In this document: one piece after another, positions 27,436 through 35,815 of the stretch
Position numbering within the stretch: position 1 is the stretch's first letter
How the letters are laid out: every line of letters starts with the position of its first letter
Origin: Micromonospora tarapacensis
GTDB taxonomy: Bacteria; Actinomycetota; Actinomycetes; Mycobacteriales; Micromonosporaceae
DNA: 64,000 bases
Reading direction: 5' to 3'
Assembly (NCBI RefSeq): GCF_019697375.1
Contig: NZ_JAHCDI010000004.1
Coordinates: 62,001-126,000 of the forward strand
Notes under the pieces: generated by a model
The model's input: the letters and a program-made list of their open reading frames with translations, nothing else
What the model was told of the DNA's origin: nothing
The model's database searches: none
Translations under genes and position numbers: made by a program

Positions 27436-28082
27436 CTCATGCTCACGCGCCTGGTCATGCCCGGGCCTCCGGTGCGATCCACGACGCCCTGGTCCGCTCG
27501 GCGGTCCGGCTGGCAAGGCTGACCTTCGCCGGGGCGGCAGCCTCGATCTTCGTCTACGACGAGCAGACGAACCACCTGGTGCTGGAGGCGTCGTCGGGCA
27601 TCGGTGAGGACCGGGTCGTCGGTGCCTCGGTGCCGGCCCAGCGTGGCATCGCCGGCTGGGTGCTCCAGTCCGACGAGACCGTCATCGCCCACGACGTACG
27701 GGCCGACTCCCGTTTCGACCGGGAGTTCGCCGAGCGCACCGGCTACGTGCCCCGGTGCATCGTGGCCGCTCCGCTGCAGGGCGACGGCGTCACCGGGGTC
27801 TTCGAGGTGCTCGACCCGGATCTCGACCGGTTCGCCGGAACCGAGGCCATGGACCTGCTCGGCTCACTGGCCCGGCACCTGTCCCTCGCCCTCGACCTGC
27901 TGGTGACGGCTCGCCGGATCGATGCCTCGACCGGCGCCGAACCCTCGCAGTGGAACCGGTTGGCCGACACCCTGCACGGCACGCCCGAGCGGGACGGCGC
28001 GGTCGTCTCGGACTTCGTGCTGGCACTGGACGCGCTGCTGCGGACCAGGATCAGGACCGGCGCGCCGGAGGGGGAGATCTGA
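27432..28082 (+). CDS. GAF-domain protein
   Basis: 216-aa protein with one GAF sensory domain (about 15-160: ASIFVYDEQTNHLVLEASSG, then GIAGWVLQSDETVIAHDVRA and GVFEVLDPD) followed by a short helical tail. No output domain is visible, so it may sense a small molecule or act as a scaffold in the cluster. Start overlaps the protease stop (ATGA), and its own stop overlaps the next ATG by one base (TGATG), pointing to coupled translation. Confidence 0.87.
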   Translation: MTHAHAPGHARASGAIHDALVRSAVRLARLTFAGAAASIFVYDEQTNHLVLEASSGIGEDRVVGASVPAQRGIAGWVLQSDETVIAHDVRADSRFDREFAERTGYVPRCIVAAPLQGDGVTGVFEVLDPDLDRFAGTEAMDLLGSLARHLSLALDLLVTARRIDASTGAEPSQWNRLADTLHGTPERDGAVVSDFVLALDALLRTRIRTGAPEGEI

Positions 28083-29155
28083 TGCACCTGGTGGAGATCC
28101 TGGAACGCCGTACCCGGCCGGCGGCCGGCGTGCTGATGGCGCTGACCCGCCGCTGCCCGCTGTCGTGCAGCCACTGCTCCACCAACTCGATGATCAGCAG
28201 TGAGGAGTATCCGGACCAGCCGTTCCGGAACCTGGTCGACTCCTTCACCCCGCAGTGCCGGCCGGACCTGGTCTACCTCTCCGGCGGGGAGGCGCTGCTC
28301 CGGGCCGAACTGGTCCGCTACCTGGCGGCCGGTACGCGGCGGGCCGGTGGCCGTACCGTCCTGCTCTCCGGGATGTACTTCGCCCGCGACGGGCGGCAGA
28401 TCCCGCGGGCGGTGCGCGAGGCGATCGCGTCCGTCGACCACTTCACCGCGAGCCTGGACGAGTTCCACGAGCGGGAGGTGAGCCGGGCCGAGGTCTTCGC
28501 GGCCATGCACCGGATCCGTCGGTGGGTTCCCGCGGTGAGCTTCCAGCTCACCGGGCTGGACGACGAGGATCCCTACCTCGCCGGTCTGGTCCGCGACGTG
28601 CGCGCCGAGTTCGCCGACGAGGTCCCGATCCTGGTCGACCACGTCAACCCGCGCGGCCGGGCACAGCGCTTCGTCAGCGAGCAGGAGGAGGTGCTGATAC
28701 CCGGCGCGGTCATCCCGTGCGGCCTGGCGGCCTGGCCGCTGGTCCACTACGAGGGGACGGTCTTCGCCTGTTGCGCACAGGACGTCGTCGCACGGCACCG
28801 CCCCGAGCACCTCGTCCTCGGCCACGCGGAGACCGATCCATGGCCGGTCATCCGCGAACGGGCCCTGCACAGCCCGATGCTGCGGGCCATCCGCCTGGCC
28901 GGTCCGTTGCACGTCGAGAGCCTCTTCGCCGCGGCACCGTCGGGGTCGCCCAGCTACTGCGGAACCTGCGTCGCCCTGGCCGGCGATCCGGGGATCGCCC
29001 CCGCCGTCGAGCGCTACCTGGACACCGAGGCCGGTGCCGGCCTGGAACTGGTCGGCGGGCTGATGACGCAGCGCGCCGGCGCCGACGGCTTCGCCCGCCG
29101 GCTCGGCGCCCCCAGGTACAGCGAACTGGTCACCCTCGGTCGGGAGGCGCCGTGA
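28082..29155 (+). CDS. Radical SAM enzyme 1 (peptide-modifying type)
   Basis: 357-aa radical SAM protein. The 4Fe-4S site CX3CX2C is Cys25-Cys29-Cys32 (RRCPLSCSHC). The SAM-binding GGE motif is present in YLSGGEALLRAE. The C-terminal part has more cysteines, in IPCGLAAWP, VFACCAQD and SYCGTCVAL, suggesting SPASM- or twitch-like auxiliary clusters as in enzymes that crosslink or otherwise modify ribosomal peptides. It overlaps the next gene, a second radical SAM protein, by 4 nt. Reaction unknown. Confidence 0.9.
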   Translation: MHLVEILERRTRPAAGVLMALTRRCPLSCSHCSTNSMISSEEYPDQPFRNLVDSFTPQCRPDLVYLSGGEALLRAELVRYLAAGTRRAGGRTVLLSGMYFARDGRQIPRAVREAIASVDHFTASLDEFHEREVSRAEVFAAMHRIRRWVPAVSFQLTGLDDEDPYLAGLVRDVRAEFADEVPILVDHVNPRGRAQRFVSEQEEVLIPGAVIPCGLAAWPLVHYEGTVFACCAQDVVARHRPEHLVLGHAETDPWPVIRERALHSPMLRAIRLAGPLHVESLFAAAPSGSPSYCGTCVALAGDPGIAPAVERYLDTEAGAGLELVGGLMTQRAGADGFARRLGAPRYSELVTLGREAP

Positions 29156-30150
29156 TCCGCCGACTGACCCATCAGGAGACCGAGGCGCTGCGCGCCCAGC
29201 CCGGCCGGACGGTCCTGCTCATGGTCACCGATCGCTGCCCGGTCGGCTGCGGGCACTGCTCCGTGGACTCGCGTCCGGACAGCCCCACCGTCACCGACTA
29301 CGAGTTGTACGAGGAGGTGCTCGCCGGCATCGCCGCGTCGCCGACCGTGGAGGTGGTGGCGATCTCCGGCGGGGAACCCTTCGCCGACCGTCGGGCGCTG
29401 CAACTCGCGGTCAGCCGGTTCCGCGCGGCCGGGTTGAGTGTCGTGATCTTCACCAGCGGCTACTGGGCCGGTGGCCGGCGGTGCCAACCCTGGATCGAGC
29501 GGATCCTCGCCGAGACCTCGACGGTGGTGCTCAGCACGGACAGCTTCCATCAGGGCACGGTCGCGCGGCAGCGGTTCGCCCAGGCGGCGGGCTTCATCAG
29601 CCGGGCCGGCTGCCGGCTGGTGGTGCAGGCGCTGGACGAGGCGGACCAGCTCGACGGCGTCCGGGACACCCTCGTCGACCTGTACGGCCCGGACTGGCCG
29701 GCGCACGCCGACCTGGTCACCATCCCGCCGCTGCCGCACGGGCGCGGGCAACTGGTCTTCCAGGTGACCACCCGCCGGCCCGCCGACCAACTGCCGCCCT
29801 GCCGGCTCACCCGGTCGCCGACGGTTCGCTACGACGGGGTCGTGGTGCCCTGCTGCAACGAGCGGGTGGTGATGGGTGCCGGTCCGGCGGCGCTGCGGCG
29901 GCGGATCGCCGACCGGTACGAGCTGCTCGACGTACTCGACGAGAACTGGCGTTCGCCGGTCCTGGCCGCGGTCGGCGCGGCCCGGCCGCACCTCTTCGCC
30001 GCCGCCCCCGGCCTGGCGGACCTGGCCAGCGACCGCTTCGAGTCGATCTGCGGGCCGTGCTGGCGGATCCACGAGGAGGTCGACCGTTCGGACCGGACGA
30101 GAGCCGTCGTGGCCGCCATCGGAAATGCCTACGGAGGGGATCGGAAATGA
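29152..30150 (+). CDS. Radical SAM enzyme 2 (peptide-modifying type)
   Basis: 332-aa radical SAM protein from GTG 29152 (GTGA overlap). CX3CX2C is Cys29-Cys33-Cys36 (DRCPVGCGHC), and the SAM motif is AISGGEPFADRR. C-terminal cysteines in VVVPCCNERVVMG and ICGPCWRIHEE again suggest an auxiliary cluster. It is clearly related to the upstream enzyme in layout (same SAM motifs, same CC and CxxC tail), so the pair may be an ancient duplication with divided roles. It overlaps the diiron-protein gene by 4 nt. Confidence 0.9.
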   Translation: MIRRLTHQETEALRAQPGRTVLLMVTDRCPVGCGHCSVDSRPDSPTVTDYELYEEVLAGIAASPTVEVVAISGGEPFADRRALQLAVSRFRAAGLSVVIFTSGYWAGGRRCQPWIERILAETSTVVLSTDSFHQGTVARQRFAQAAGFISRAGCRLVVQALDEADQLDGVRDTLVDLYGPDWPAHADLVTIPPLPHGRGQLVFQVTTRRPADQLPPCRLTRSPTVRYDGVVVPCCNERVVMGAGPAALRRRIADRYELLDVLDENWRSPVLAAVGAARPHLFAAAPGLADLASDRFESICGPCWRIHEEVDRSDRTRAVVAAIGNAYGGDRK

Positions 30151-30845
30151 CTCGGCAACTGTCGGCCAGCCGCCGCCTGCTGGTGAAGCTCGACCTGGTG
30201 GTACCGGGCATGATGGCGCACCTGCAGCGCCTGTGGGCACAGCCCGACCAGCGGGCCGTCTACCTGTCCTGGTTGGCGGCCACCCACTGCATGATCCGGT
30301 CCACGGTTCCGTTGATGCTGCTGGCGACCCAGCGTTGCCTGCAGGCACCGGACCCGCTCACCCAGGGCCTCGCCCGCTACTTCGCCAAGCACATCCGGGA
30401 GGAGTTCGGGCACGACGAATGGGTGCTGGAGGACTACGCGGCGGCGGGCGGTGATCCGGCGCAGGTGCGCGACGTCAACCCCTCGGCCGGCGTGGCGGCG
30501 CTGGTGGGCGCGCAGTACTACTGGATCGAGCACCGCCACCCGGTCGCCCTGCTCGGCCACATCGCGGTGCTGGAGGGCAACCCCCCGAACCCGCGGCTGG
30601 TCGACAAGCTGTGCGCCAGCACGGGACTGCCCGCCGAGGCATTCCGGACGCTGGAGCGGCACGCCTCCCTCGACGTCCGGCACCGGCGCGAACTGCACGA
30701 GGCCCTCGACCGGCTTCCCCTGGAGCCGTGGCACGAGGCGCTCATCCTCAGCAGCGCACTGCACACCGTGCACGCCATCTGCGACGTGGTCGACGAGGTG
30801 CTCGGCAGCGCCCCGTCCCTGGTTTCGGTCTCTCGCGCGGCATGA
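30147..30845 (+). CDS. Heme-oxygenase-like diiron protein (iron-containing redox enzyme family)
   Basis: 232-aa all-helical protein similar in layout to TenA/heme-oxygenase-fold diiron oxygenases (HDO). Candidate ligands are His47, then the cluster H82-x2-E85-E86-x2-H89-D90 (KHIREEFGHDEW), Glu near 143 (VLEGNPPNP), and late His/Asp in ERHASLDVRHRRELHE. HDO enzymes use O2 to hydroxylate, decarboxylate or cleave C-C bonds, often on natural products. Last enzyme of the operon, ending 92 nt before the small peptide gene. Family assignment is from motif layout; the substrate is unknown. Confidence 0.75.
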   Translation: MTRQLSASRRLLVKLDLVVPGMMAHLQRLWAQPDQRAVYLSWLAATHCMIRSTVPLMLLATQRCLQAPDPLTQGLARYFAKHIREEFGHDEWVLEDYAAAGGDPAQVRDVNPSAGVAALVGAQYYWIEHRHPVALLGHIAVLEGNPPNPRLVDKLCASTGLPAEAFRTLERHASLDVRHRRELHEALDRLPLEPWHEALILSSALHTVHAICDVVDEVLGSAPSLVSVSRAA

Positions 30846-30937
30846 CCGGCGAGGACCCATCGGCTCCGACGGCCGTGACGGGTGGCGTGACCACCAGCGG
30901 CCGACGGATGAGTCGTCCAACGAGAGGAGGTGAAGTT

Positions 30938-31117
30938 ATGGCGGACATCGCAGCGCTCCGCGCGCTGGGTATCGCCCCCGACCAGCTCCAGCCCGAGTAC
31001 CGGGAGGTCCTCGAGTCGCTGACCGAGGATGAGGTGCGGGTGCTTTCCCAGCTCAAGCAGCGGATGGACAGTGTCGGCGACGTCGAGGGTCACGGTGACG
31101 GCGGGGTGTTCTGGTGA
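30938..31117 (+). CDS. Candidate RiPP precursor peptide, 59 aa
   Basis: Small gene with an ideal Shine-Dalgarno (GAGAGGAGGTGAAGTT ATG). The N-terminal part is helical and acidic, like a leader: MADIAALRALGIAPDQLQPE, then YREVLESLTEDEVRVLSQLK. The C-terminal tail is short, Gly-rich and ends in aromatics (VEGHGDGGVFW). No cysteine, so thioether (sactipeptide) chemistry is excluded; C-C, C-O or C-N links or oxidation of His/Phe/Trp would be possible. The layout resembles small actinobacterial proteins that I recall being annotated aroma-sacti cluster domain; this needs a search. It directly follows two radical SAM genes and a diiron protein gene and is followed by a hairpin. Confidence 0.75.
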   Translation: MADIAALRALGIAPDQLQPEYREVLESLTEDEVRVLSQLKQRMDSVGDVEGHGDGGVFW

Positions 31118-31196
31118 CACTCGCCCTCTCCTGTGGCCACCGAGAGTGAACCGCGTGGAGATCCGGACGACCTGATCCGGATGTCGTAGGTCGGCG

Positions 31197-31227
31197 TCAT
31201 GGCTCCCGGCACGGCCGGGAGCCATGA
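31197..31227 (+). terminator. Perfect 14-bp hairpin after the precursor gene
   Basis: Arms 31197-31210 (TCATGGCTCCCGGC) and 31214-31227 are exact complements with an ACG loop. It lies 80 nt after the precursor stop and 25 nt before the start of the cyclase regulator. Likely terminator or partial terminator that favours a short, abundant precursor mRNA. Confidence 0.7.
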
Positions 31228-31252
31228 TCGCCAGCTGGGGTGGAGGGGACAC

Positions 31253-34200
31253 GTGACACGGCAGCAGGGATGGTCGGCGCAGTGCCGGGGTTGCCGGACG
31301 GTGAACCCCGACGAGGCCCAGTACTGCATCGCCTGCGCGGCGCCGCTGGCCGCCGACTCCGGCAACGTCGGCCTGCGTACCGTGTCGGTGGTCTTCGTGG
31401 ACCTGGCCCGGTCCACCGAGCTGGCGGGACAGTTCAGCACCGAGGCGTGGAGTGGGCTGCTCACCCGCTACTTCGCCCTGGTGGGAGAGTGCCTCGCCGC
31501 CCACGGGGGGCGGGTCGAGAAGTTCATCGGGGACGCGGTCGTCGCCGTCTTCGGGGTCGACTCGGCCAGCCAGGAGGACGCCCACTCCGCCGTCCTGGCG
31601 GCCCGCGCGGCGGTCGCCGCGGTCGACCGGGAGGCGTCCCGGATGGTCGGCGGTCGCGGTGTCAGCCTGTCGATCCGGCTGGGCGTGGCGTCGGGCCGGG
31701 TGGCGGTCAGCGAGCATCGCAACTCCTCGTTCGCGATCGGCCGGACGCTCAACCGGGCCGCCCGGTTGCAGGCAACCGCCACGGACGGGGAGGTCGCCGT
31801 CGACCTGCGTACCTGGCTGCTGGTTCGGGACCGGTTCGAGACCACGAGACTGCCCGATGTGCGGGCCAAGGGGTTCACGGAGCCGCTGTCGGCCTGGCGG
31901 GTCGGCGAGGAGTCGCCACCCCGCCGCCCCGACTCCAGCCCGTTCGTCGACCGGGCCGACCTGACGGAGACGTTCCGGGAGATGGTTCGCGCGGGGGTGA
32001 CCGGCGGGTGCTCCGTGGTCATCGAGATCATCGGTGAGGCGGGCATCGGCAAGAGCCGGCTGGTGGAACACGTCCTCACCGAGTTCGCCACCGAGGCGGC
32101 GTGCCTCGTGCTGCCCACCACGACGACGGAACAGGAGAGCTACGCTCTCTGGCCGCTCTACCAGATGCTGGCCAGCCTGGCACCGCTCGGCGGGGAGCCG
32201 GACCCGGTGTCGGGCGGCGGGACCAGCAGCGTGCAGACCCGGGTGGAGCTGCACTGGCGGATCCGTCAACTGCTCACCGAGACCGCCCGGCACCGGCCGC
32301 TGCTGCTCGTCCTGGAGAACCGTGAGCGGTTCGCCCATCCGCTCGCCGCGCTGGTCGACGACCTCGCCGCCGCGCCGGTCGACGCAGCGCTGGTGCTGAT
32401 CACCACCGGCCGTGGCCCGGACCAGTCCCGGGCGCCGGACAACCCGAGCCGGTCGCTGCGGGTGGGACCCCTGCCGCACGAGCACGCGTACGCGCTCTTC
32501 GGTGCGCTGGCCGGCGACGTCTCGGCGCACACCGTCGGGGACCGCACCGGAGAACTGGTGCAGCTCTCCGGCGGCAACCCGCTCTACCTGGAGCAGATCG
32601 CCCTGCTCATGAAGGAGGTCGTCGAGGACGGGGACCTGATCCCGCCGACGGCGGAGGCGGTGATCGGGGAGCGTCTGGACCGCCTGGCGGCCGGGGACCG
32701 GCTCCTGATCGCCCGGCTCGCGGCGCTGGGCCAGGAGTTCCCGGCGGTCGCCCTGGACATGATCGAGGGAGCTACCGGGCCGGGGCTGGAACGGCTGCTC
32801 GACGTGGGTCTGCTCGCGTTCGGCGAGCAGACCGGTGTGCTGCGCTTCGCCGCGCCGGCCGTGGCGGAGGTGGCGTACCGGCGGTTGGGAGCGCGGGACC
32901 GCGCCGCCATCCACACCCGGATCGCCCAGGAGACCCGCGGTCGCCTCGATGCCGAACCGGCGGCGGTGGAGATCCTCGCGGCGCACGCGGACCGGGCGCA
33001 CCGGGCGTGGCAGGAGATCGACCCGATGGCTGCGGAGGCGGTACGCGCCGCCCAGGCCGCCGCCCAGGCGTTCGTCGGCGCCGCCCGGTTCGCCGCGGCG
33101 GGCTGTGAGTTGCAGGCGGCCACCGACTTCCTGGCCCGGGCGCGGCTGCTGTGTCCAGCGGGCGGGGACGGTGCGGAGGTGGCCTCGGTCGAGGCGTACG
33201 TGGCGCTGTCCCGGGGGGATCCGGCCGAGGCGATCCGGCTCGGTGAGGAGGCCGCCGGACGAGCGGGGGAACGGGGGCGGTACGGCGCCGCCGCACACCT
33301 GTTCCTGACGACGGCCATCGCCCGGATGGTCCGCGACGGTGCGGTGGACCTCGCGGCCCTGCGTCGGGGCAGCGCGATGGCGCAGCGGTCCGGCGACCCG
33401 GGTGCGCTGGCCCGGGCGTCGCTGGTCGCCGGTCTGGCACACACCGACCGGGGTGACTACGCGTCGGCCGACCGGGCCTTCACCGAGGCGGTGGCGCGGG
33501 TGCGGGGCACGCCCGTCTCCTACGGAGTCGCCGAGATCTACGGCAACCACGCCCTGACGTTGGCCTACTCGGATCGGCCGGCGGGGGAGGCGCTCGTCAC
33601 CGTCACCGATGTCTACCGGGAGGTCGCCGCCACGCCGGTGCTGCGCGCGGCGGTCGGCTGCCCGCTGGCCCTGTTGCGGCACATGACCGACGACGCCGGG
33701 GCGGCCTGGGAGGTGCTCGCCGAGTCGGAGCAGTTGCTGCGCCAACTCGACCACGTCGCGGGCCTCGCCTCGCTGGCGGAGTTCGAGGCGGTCCTTCGGC
33801 TGCGCGACGGTGACGTGGCCGGGGTGCTGGCGGCGCTCGGCTCCGCCGTACGGGGATTCCAGGCGGTCGGCCTGACGGCGGACGCGCAGCGGGTGCGACT
33901 GAAAGCAGATCTGATCGCCGGCCGGATCGGTCCGGGGACGCCGCCGCCGGGCCCGACCGATCCGCGTGACTGGCGGATGTCGAGCCTGGGACTGCTGCAC
34001 CGAGCCGTACGGGAGGCCGGAGCGGGTGACCGGGAGTCCGCCGCCCGCGCGCTGTTCCGGGCCGCGCGGGTGATCAAGGGTATCGCCGGCGCGGGCGCGG
34101 TCATCGAACCACTGTTGACGGTGGTCCGGGTCGCCGGCGGTCTCCTGGATGCCGACCTCGTCCAGGACGTACGCCGGCAGCTCGCCGATGCCGCGCAGGT

Positions 34201-34279
34201 CAAGGGCGACCGGCTGGTCGCGCGTTCGTTGGCCGGCCCGCCGCCGGTGGCCCGAAACGGAAGCGAAGGCGGGAAATGA
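31253..34279 (+). CDS. Adenylate/guanylate cyclase-AAA-TPR regulator
   Basis: 1008-aa multidomain protein from GTG 31253 (GGAGGGGAC upstream). N-terminal zinc ribbon (Cys11, 14, 25, 28), class III nucleotide cyclase domain (about 40-210) with both metal aspartates (Asp50 in VFVDLARS, Asp94 in KFIGDAVVA), Lys90 and the transition-state GRTLNRAARL, so probably active. Next a P-loop ATPase (GEAGIGKSRL near 260) whose Walker B reads LLLVLENRERF instead of the usual LED, then a helical TPR-like half. No C-terminal LuxR helix-turn-helix is present. It stands between precursor and exporter genes, so a signalling role in the island is likely but not proven. Confidence 0.9.
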   Translation: MTRQQGWSAQCRGCRTVNPDEAQYCIACAAPLAADSGNVGLRTVSVVFVDLARSTELAGQFSTEAWSGLLTRYFALVGECLAAHGGRVEKFIGDAVVAVFGVDSASQEDAHSAVLAARAAVAAVDREASRMVGGRGVSLSIRLGVASGRVAVSEHRNSSFAIGRTLNRAARLQATATDGEVAVDLRTWLLVRDRFETTRLPDVRAKGFTEPLSAWRVGEESPPRRPDSSPFVDRADLTETFREMVRAGVTGGCSVVIEIIGEAGIGKSRLVEHVLTEFATEAACLVLPTTTTEQESYALWPLYQMLASLAPLGGEPDPVSGGGTSSVQTRVELHWRIRQLLTETARHRPLLLVLENRERFAHPLAALVDDLAAAPVDAALVLITTGRGPDQSRAPDNPSRSLRVGPLPHEHAYALFGALAGDVSAHTVGDRTGELVQLSGGNPLYLEQIALLMKEVVEDGDLIPPTAEAVIGERLDRLAAGDRLLIARLAALGQEFPAVALDMIEGATGPGLERLLDVGLLAFGEQTGVLRFAAPAVAEVAYRRLGARDRAAIHTRIAQETRGRLDAEPAAVEILAAHADRAHRAWQEIDPMAAEAVRAAQAAAQAFVGAARFAAAGCELQAATDFLARARLLCPAGGDGAEVASVEAYVALSRGDPAEAIRLGEEAAGRAGERGRYGAAAHLFLTTAIARMVRDGAVDLAALRRGSAMAQRSGDPGALARASLVAGLAHTDRGDYASADRAFTEAVARVRGTPVSYGVAEIYGNHALTLAYSDRPAGEALVTVTDVYREVAATPVLRAAVGCPLALLRHMTDDAGAAWEVLAESEQLLRQLDHVAGLASLAEFEAVLRLRDGDVAGVLAALGSAVRGFQAVGLTADAQRVRLKADLIAGRIGPGTPPPGPTDPRDWRMSSLGLLHRAVREAGAGDRESAARALFRAARVIKGIAGAGAVIEPLLTVVRVAGGLLDADLVQDVRRQLADAAQVKGDRLVARSLAGPPPVARNGSEGGK

Positions 34280-34373
34280 TGCCATCGGTGGTCGCTCGGA
34301 TGTCTAGATCGGCACGTCGATTCGATGTAACCTGCAGGCGTTGGTCGACAGCGTCGCTTCGAATGGGGAGCCC

Positions 34374-35699
34374 ATGAACGCATTGAAGCCGCTGCGCTCG
34401 GCCAACTATCGGCGCCTTTTCTTCAGCACGGCGACTTCCGCCACCGGCGACTGGCTGGATTTCGTCGCGGTCCTCGTTCTCGTCACCGTGGTGTGGCGAC
34501 ACGGCGCCACCGGGCTCGCCGTGGTCGGCGTGTCCATCGCCGCTCCCCAACTCCTTGCGCCGCTTGTCGGTGTGCTGGTCGACCGGCGGTCACCGCGCGT
34601 GGTCATGGTCACCGCGGACATCGCCCGAGGGGTGCTCACGGCGGCCATGTTCCTGTCGCCGAACCTCGCCTTTCTGGCAATTCTGCTGGCCCTACGATCG
34701 CTCAGTGCCACCGCATTCCTGCCGGCCCAGCAACGTGCGCTCAAGGCTGCCGTTCCGCAGGAGAATCTGCTGGCCGCCAATGCGTTGACCCAGACGATGG
34801 TGCAGACCGTAAAAATTGTCGGGCCGGCTGTCGGTGGTCTGTTCATCGCATTCGTGGAACCCCGCAACATCATTCTCGTGAACGCGTTGACGTACTTCCT
34901 CAGCGCACTCATCCTCATCGGCCTGGTGATCCCCCGCCCGCAGCGGGTCGAGGGGCCGAGCGGATACCTCAGGGAACTCGTCGAGGGGGTCCGCTTCGTG
35001 GGCCGCACCTCCGCGTTGCGCATGGTGGTCGCCGTCCTGGCGGTGACGGTGTTCATGGTCTTCCTCTACGACGCGATGACTCCGCTCGCGGTGCGCGCGC
35101 TGGGACTCGATCCGTCGTACATCGGCTACCTGGTGGCCGCGGTCGGTTTCGGCGGGGTCGTGGGCGCCGTGGTGGTCGGGCAGTGGGGTGACCGGTTCCG
35201 GCCATTCCTGATCATCGCCGCGGCGCAGGTGATCGTCGGAGCGGTGGTGGTGGTGCTGGGTGTCTCCATCGCGGCCAGCCTGCGCGCTCCCGGCGCGGTC
35301 TGGCTCGGCGCGGTCTTCCTGATCGGCGTGGCGAGCGCCGGGGTGCTCGTGCCGTACCCGTACATCGTGCAGTCCTCCACCCCCGACCATCTGCTGGGGC
35401 GCGTCTGGACGGCGACCGCCGTGGTGCCGACGATCCTGCAGGTGCTGGCGCCGATGGTGGCAGCGGCGCTCGTGCCGCTGATCGGGCTCGGTCCGCTCTT
35501 CGCCATCGCCGGAGCCGGCCTGCTGGTGATCGCCGTCGTGACCGCGATCCGCCAGCGAGGGCTGGACATCGGGCCGGCGGAACCGCCCGTCCCGGATCAG
35601 GCCGTCCCGGATCAGGCCGTCCCGGAGTCGGCGGAGCCGGCGGCGACCGTGGTCGGACAACCCGCAGCACCGGCGGGTGAGGCGATGACCGACCGCTGA
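34374..35699 (+). CDS. MFS transporter (drug/peptide exporter type)
   Basis: 441-aa major facilitator with 12 hydrophobic segments, beginning NALKPLRSANYRRLFFSTAT, with the loop 2-3 motif GVLVDRRSPRVVMV. Similar to the enterobactin exporter/MFS_3 group. The hydrophilic tail has a short tandem repeat PVPDQAVPDQAVPESAEP. ATG 34374 follows GGGGAG. It is the last gene of the island and the only exporter in it, so export of the island's product is inferred. Confidence 0.87.
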   Translation: MNALKPLRSANYRRLFFSTATSATGDWLDFVAVLVLVTVVWRHGATGLAVVGVSIAAPQLLAPLVGVLVDRRSPRVVMVTADIARGVLTAAMFLSPNLAFLAILLALRSLSATAFLPAQQRALKAAVPQENLLAANALTQTMVQTVKIVGPAVGGLFIAFVEPRNIILVNALTYFLSALILIGLVIPRPQRVEGPSGYLRELVEGVRFVGRTSALRMVVAVLAVTVFMVFLYDAMTPLAVRALGLDPSYIGYLVAAVGFGGVVGAVVVGQWGDRFRPFLIIAAAQVIVGAVVVVLGVSIAASLRAPGAVWLGAVFLIGVASAGVLVPYPYIVQSSTPDHLLGRVWTATAVVPTILQVLAPMVAAALVPLIGLGPLFAIAGAGLLVIAVVTAIRQRGLDIGPAEPPVPDQAVPDQAVPESAEPAATVVGQPAAPAGEAMTDR

Positions 35700-35815
35700 C
35701 CATGCCCTGGTCGGACCATCGCGGATAACCGTGGCTACCTTTGGGTAACGAAGACGGGTAGCCTGCTGATCAGGCGGAACAGTCCGAGTGTCCGGATCCA
35801 GCCCGGGGGTTTGCC

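Noticed and set aside
30518..34285. Antisense open frame of 1255 codons opposite the HDO, precursor and cyclase genes
   Set aside because: A by-product of high GC on the strand opposite real genes; composition is Arg/Gly/His/Gln-rich, no domain is recognisable, and the plus-strand genes are well supported.
20357..35699. Prophage or integrative element as the source of the accessory island
   Set aside because: No integrase, transposase, attachment repeats or tRNA gene found at either edge.
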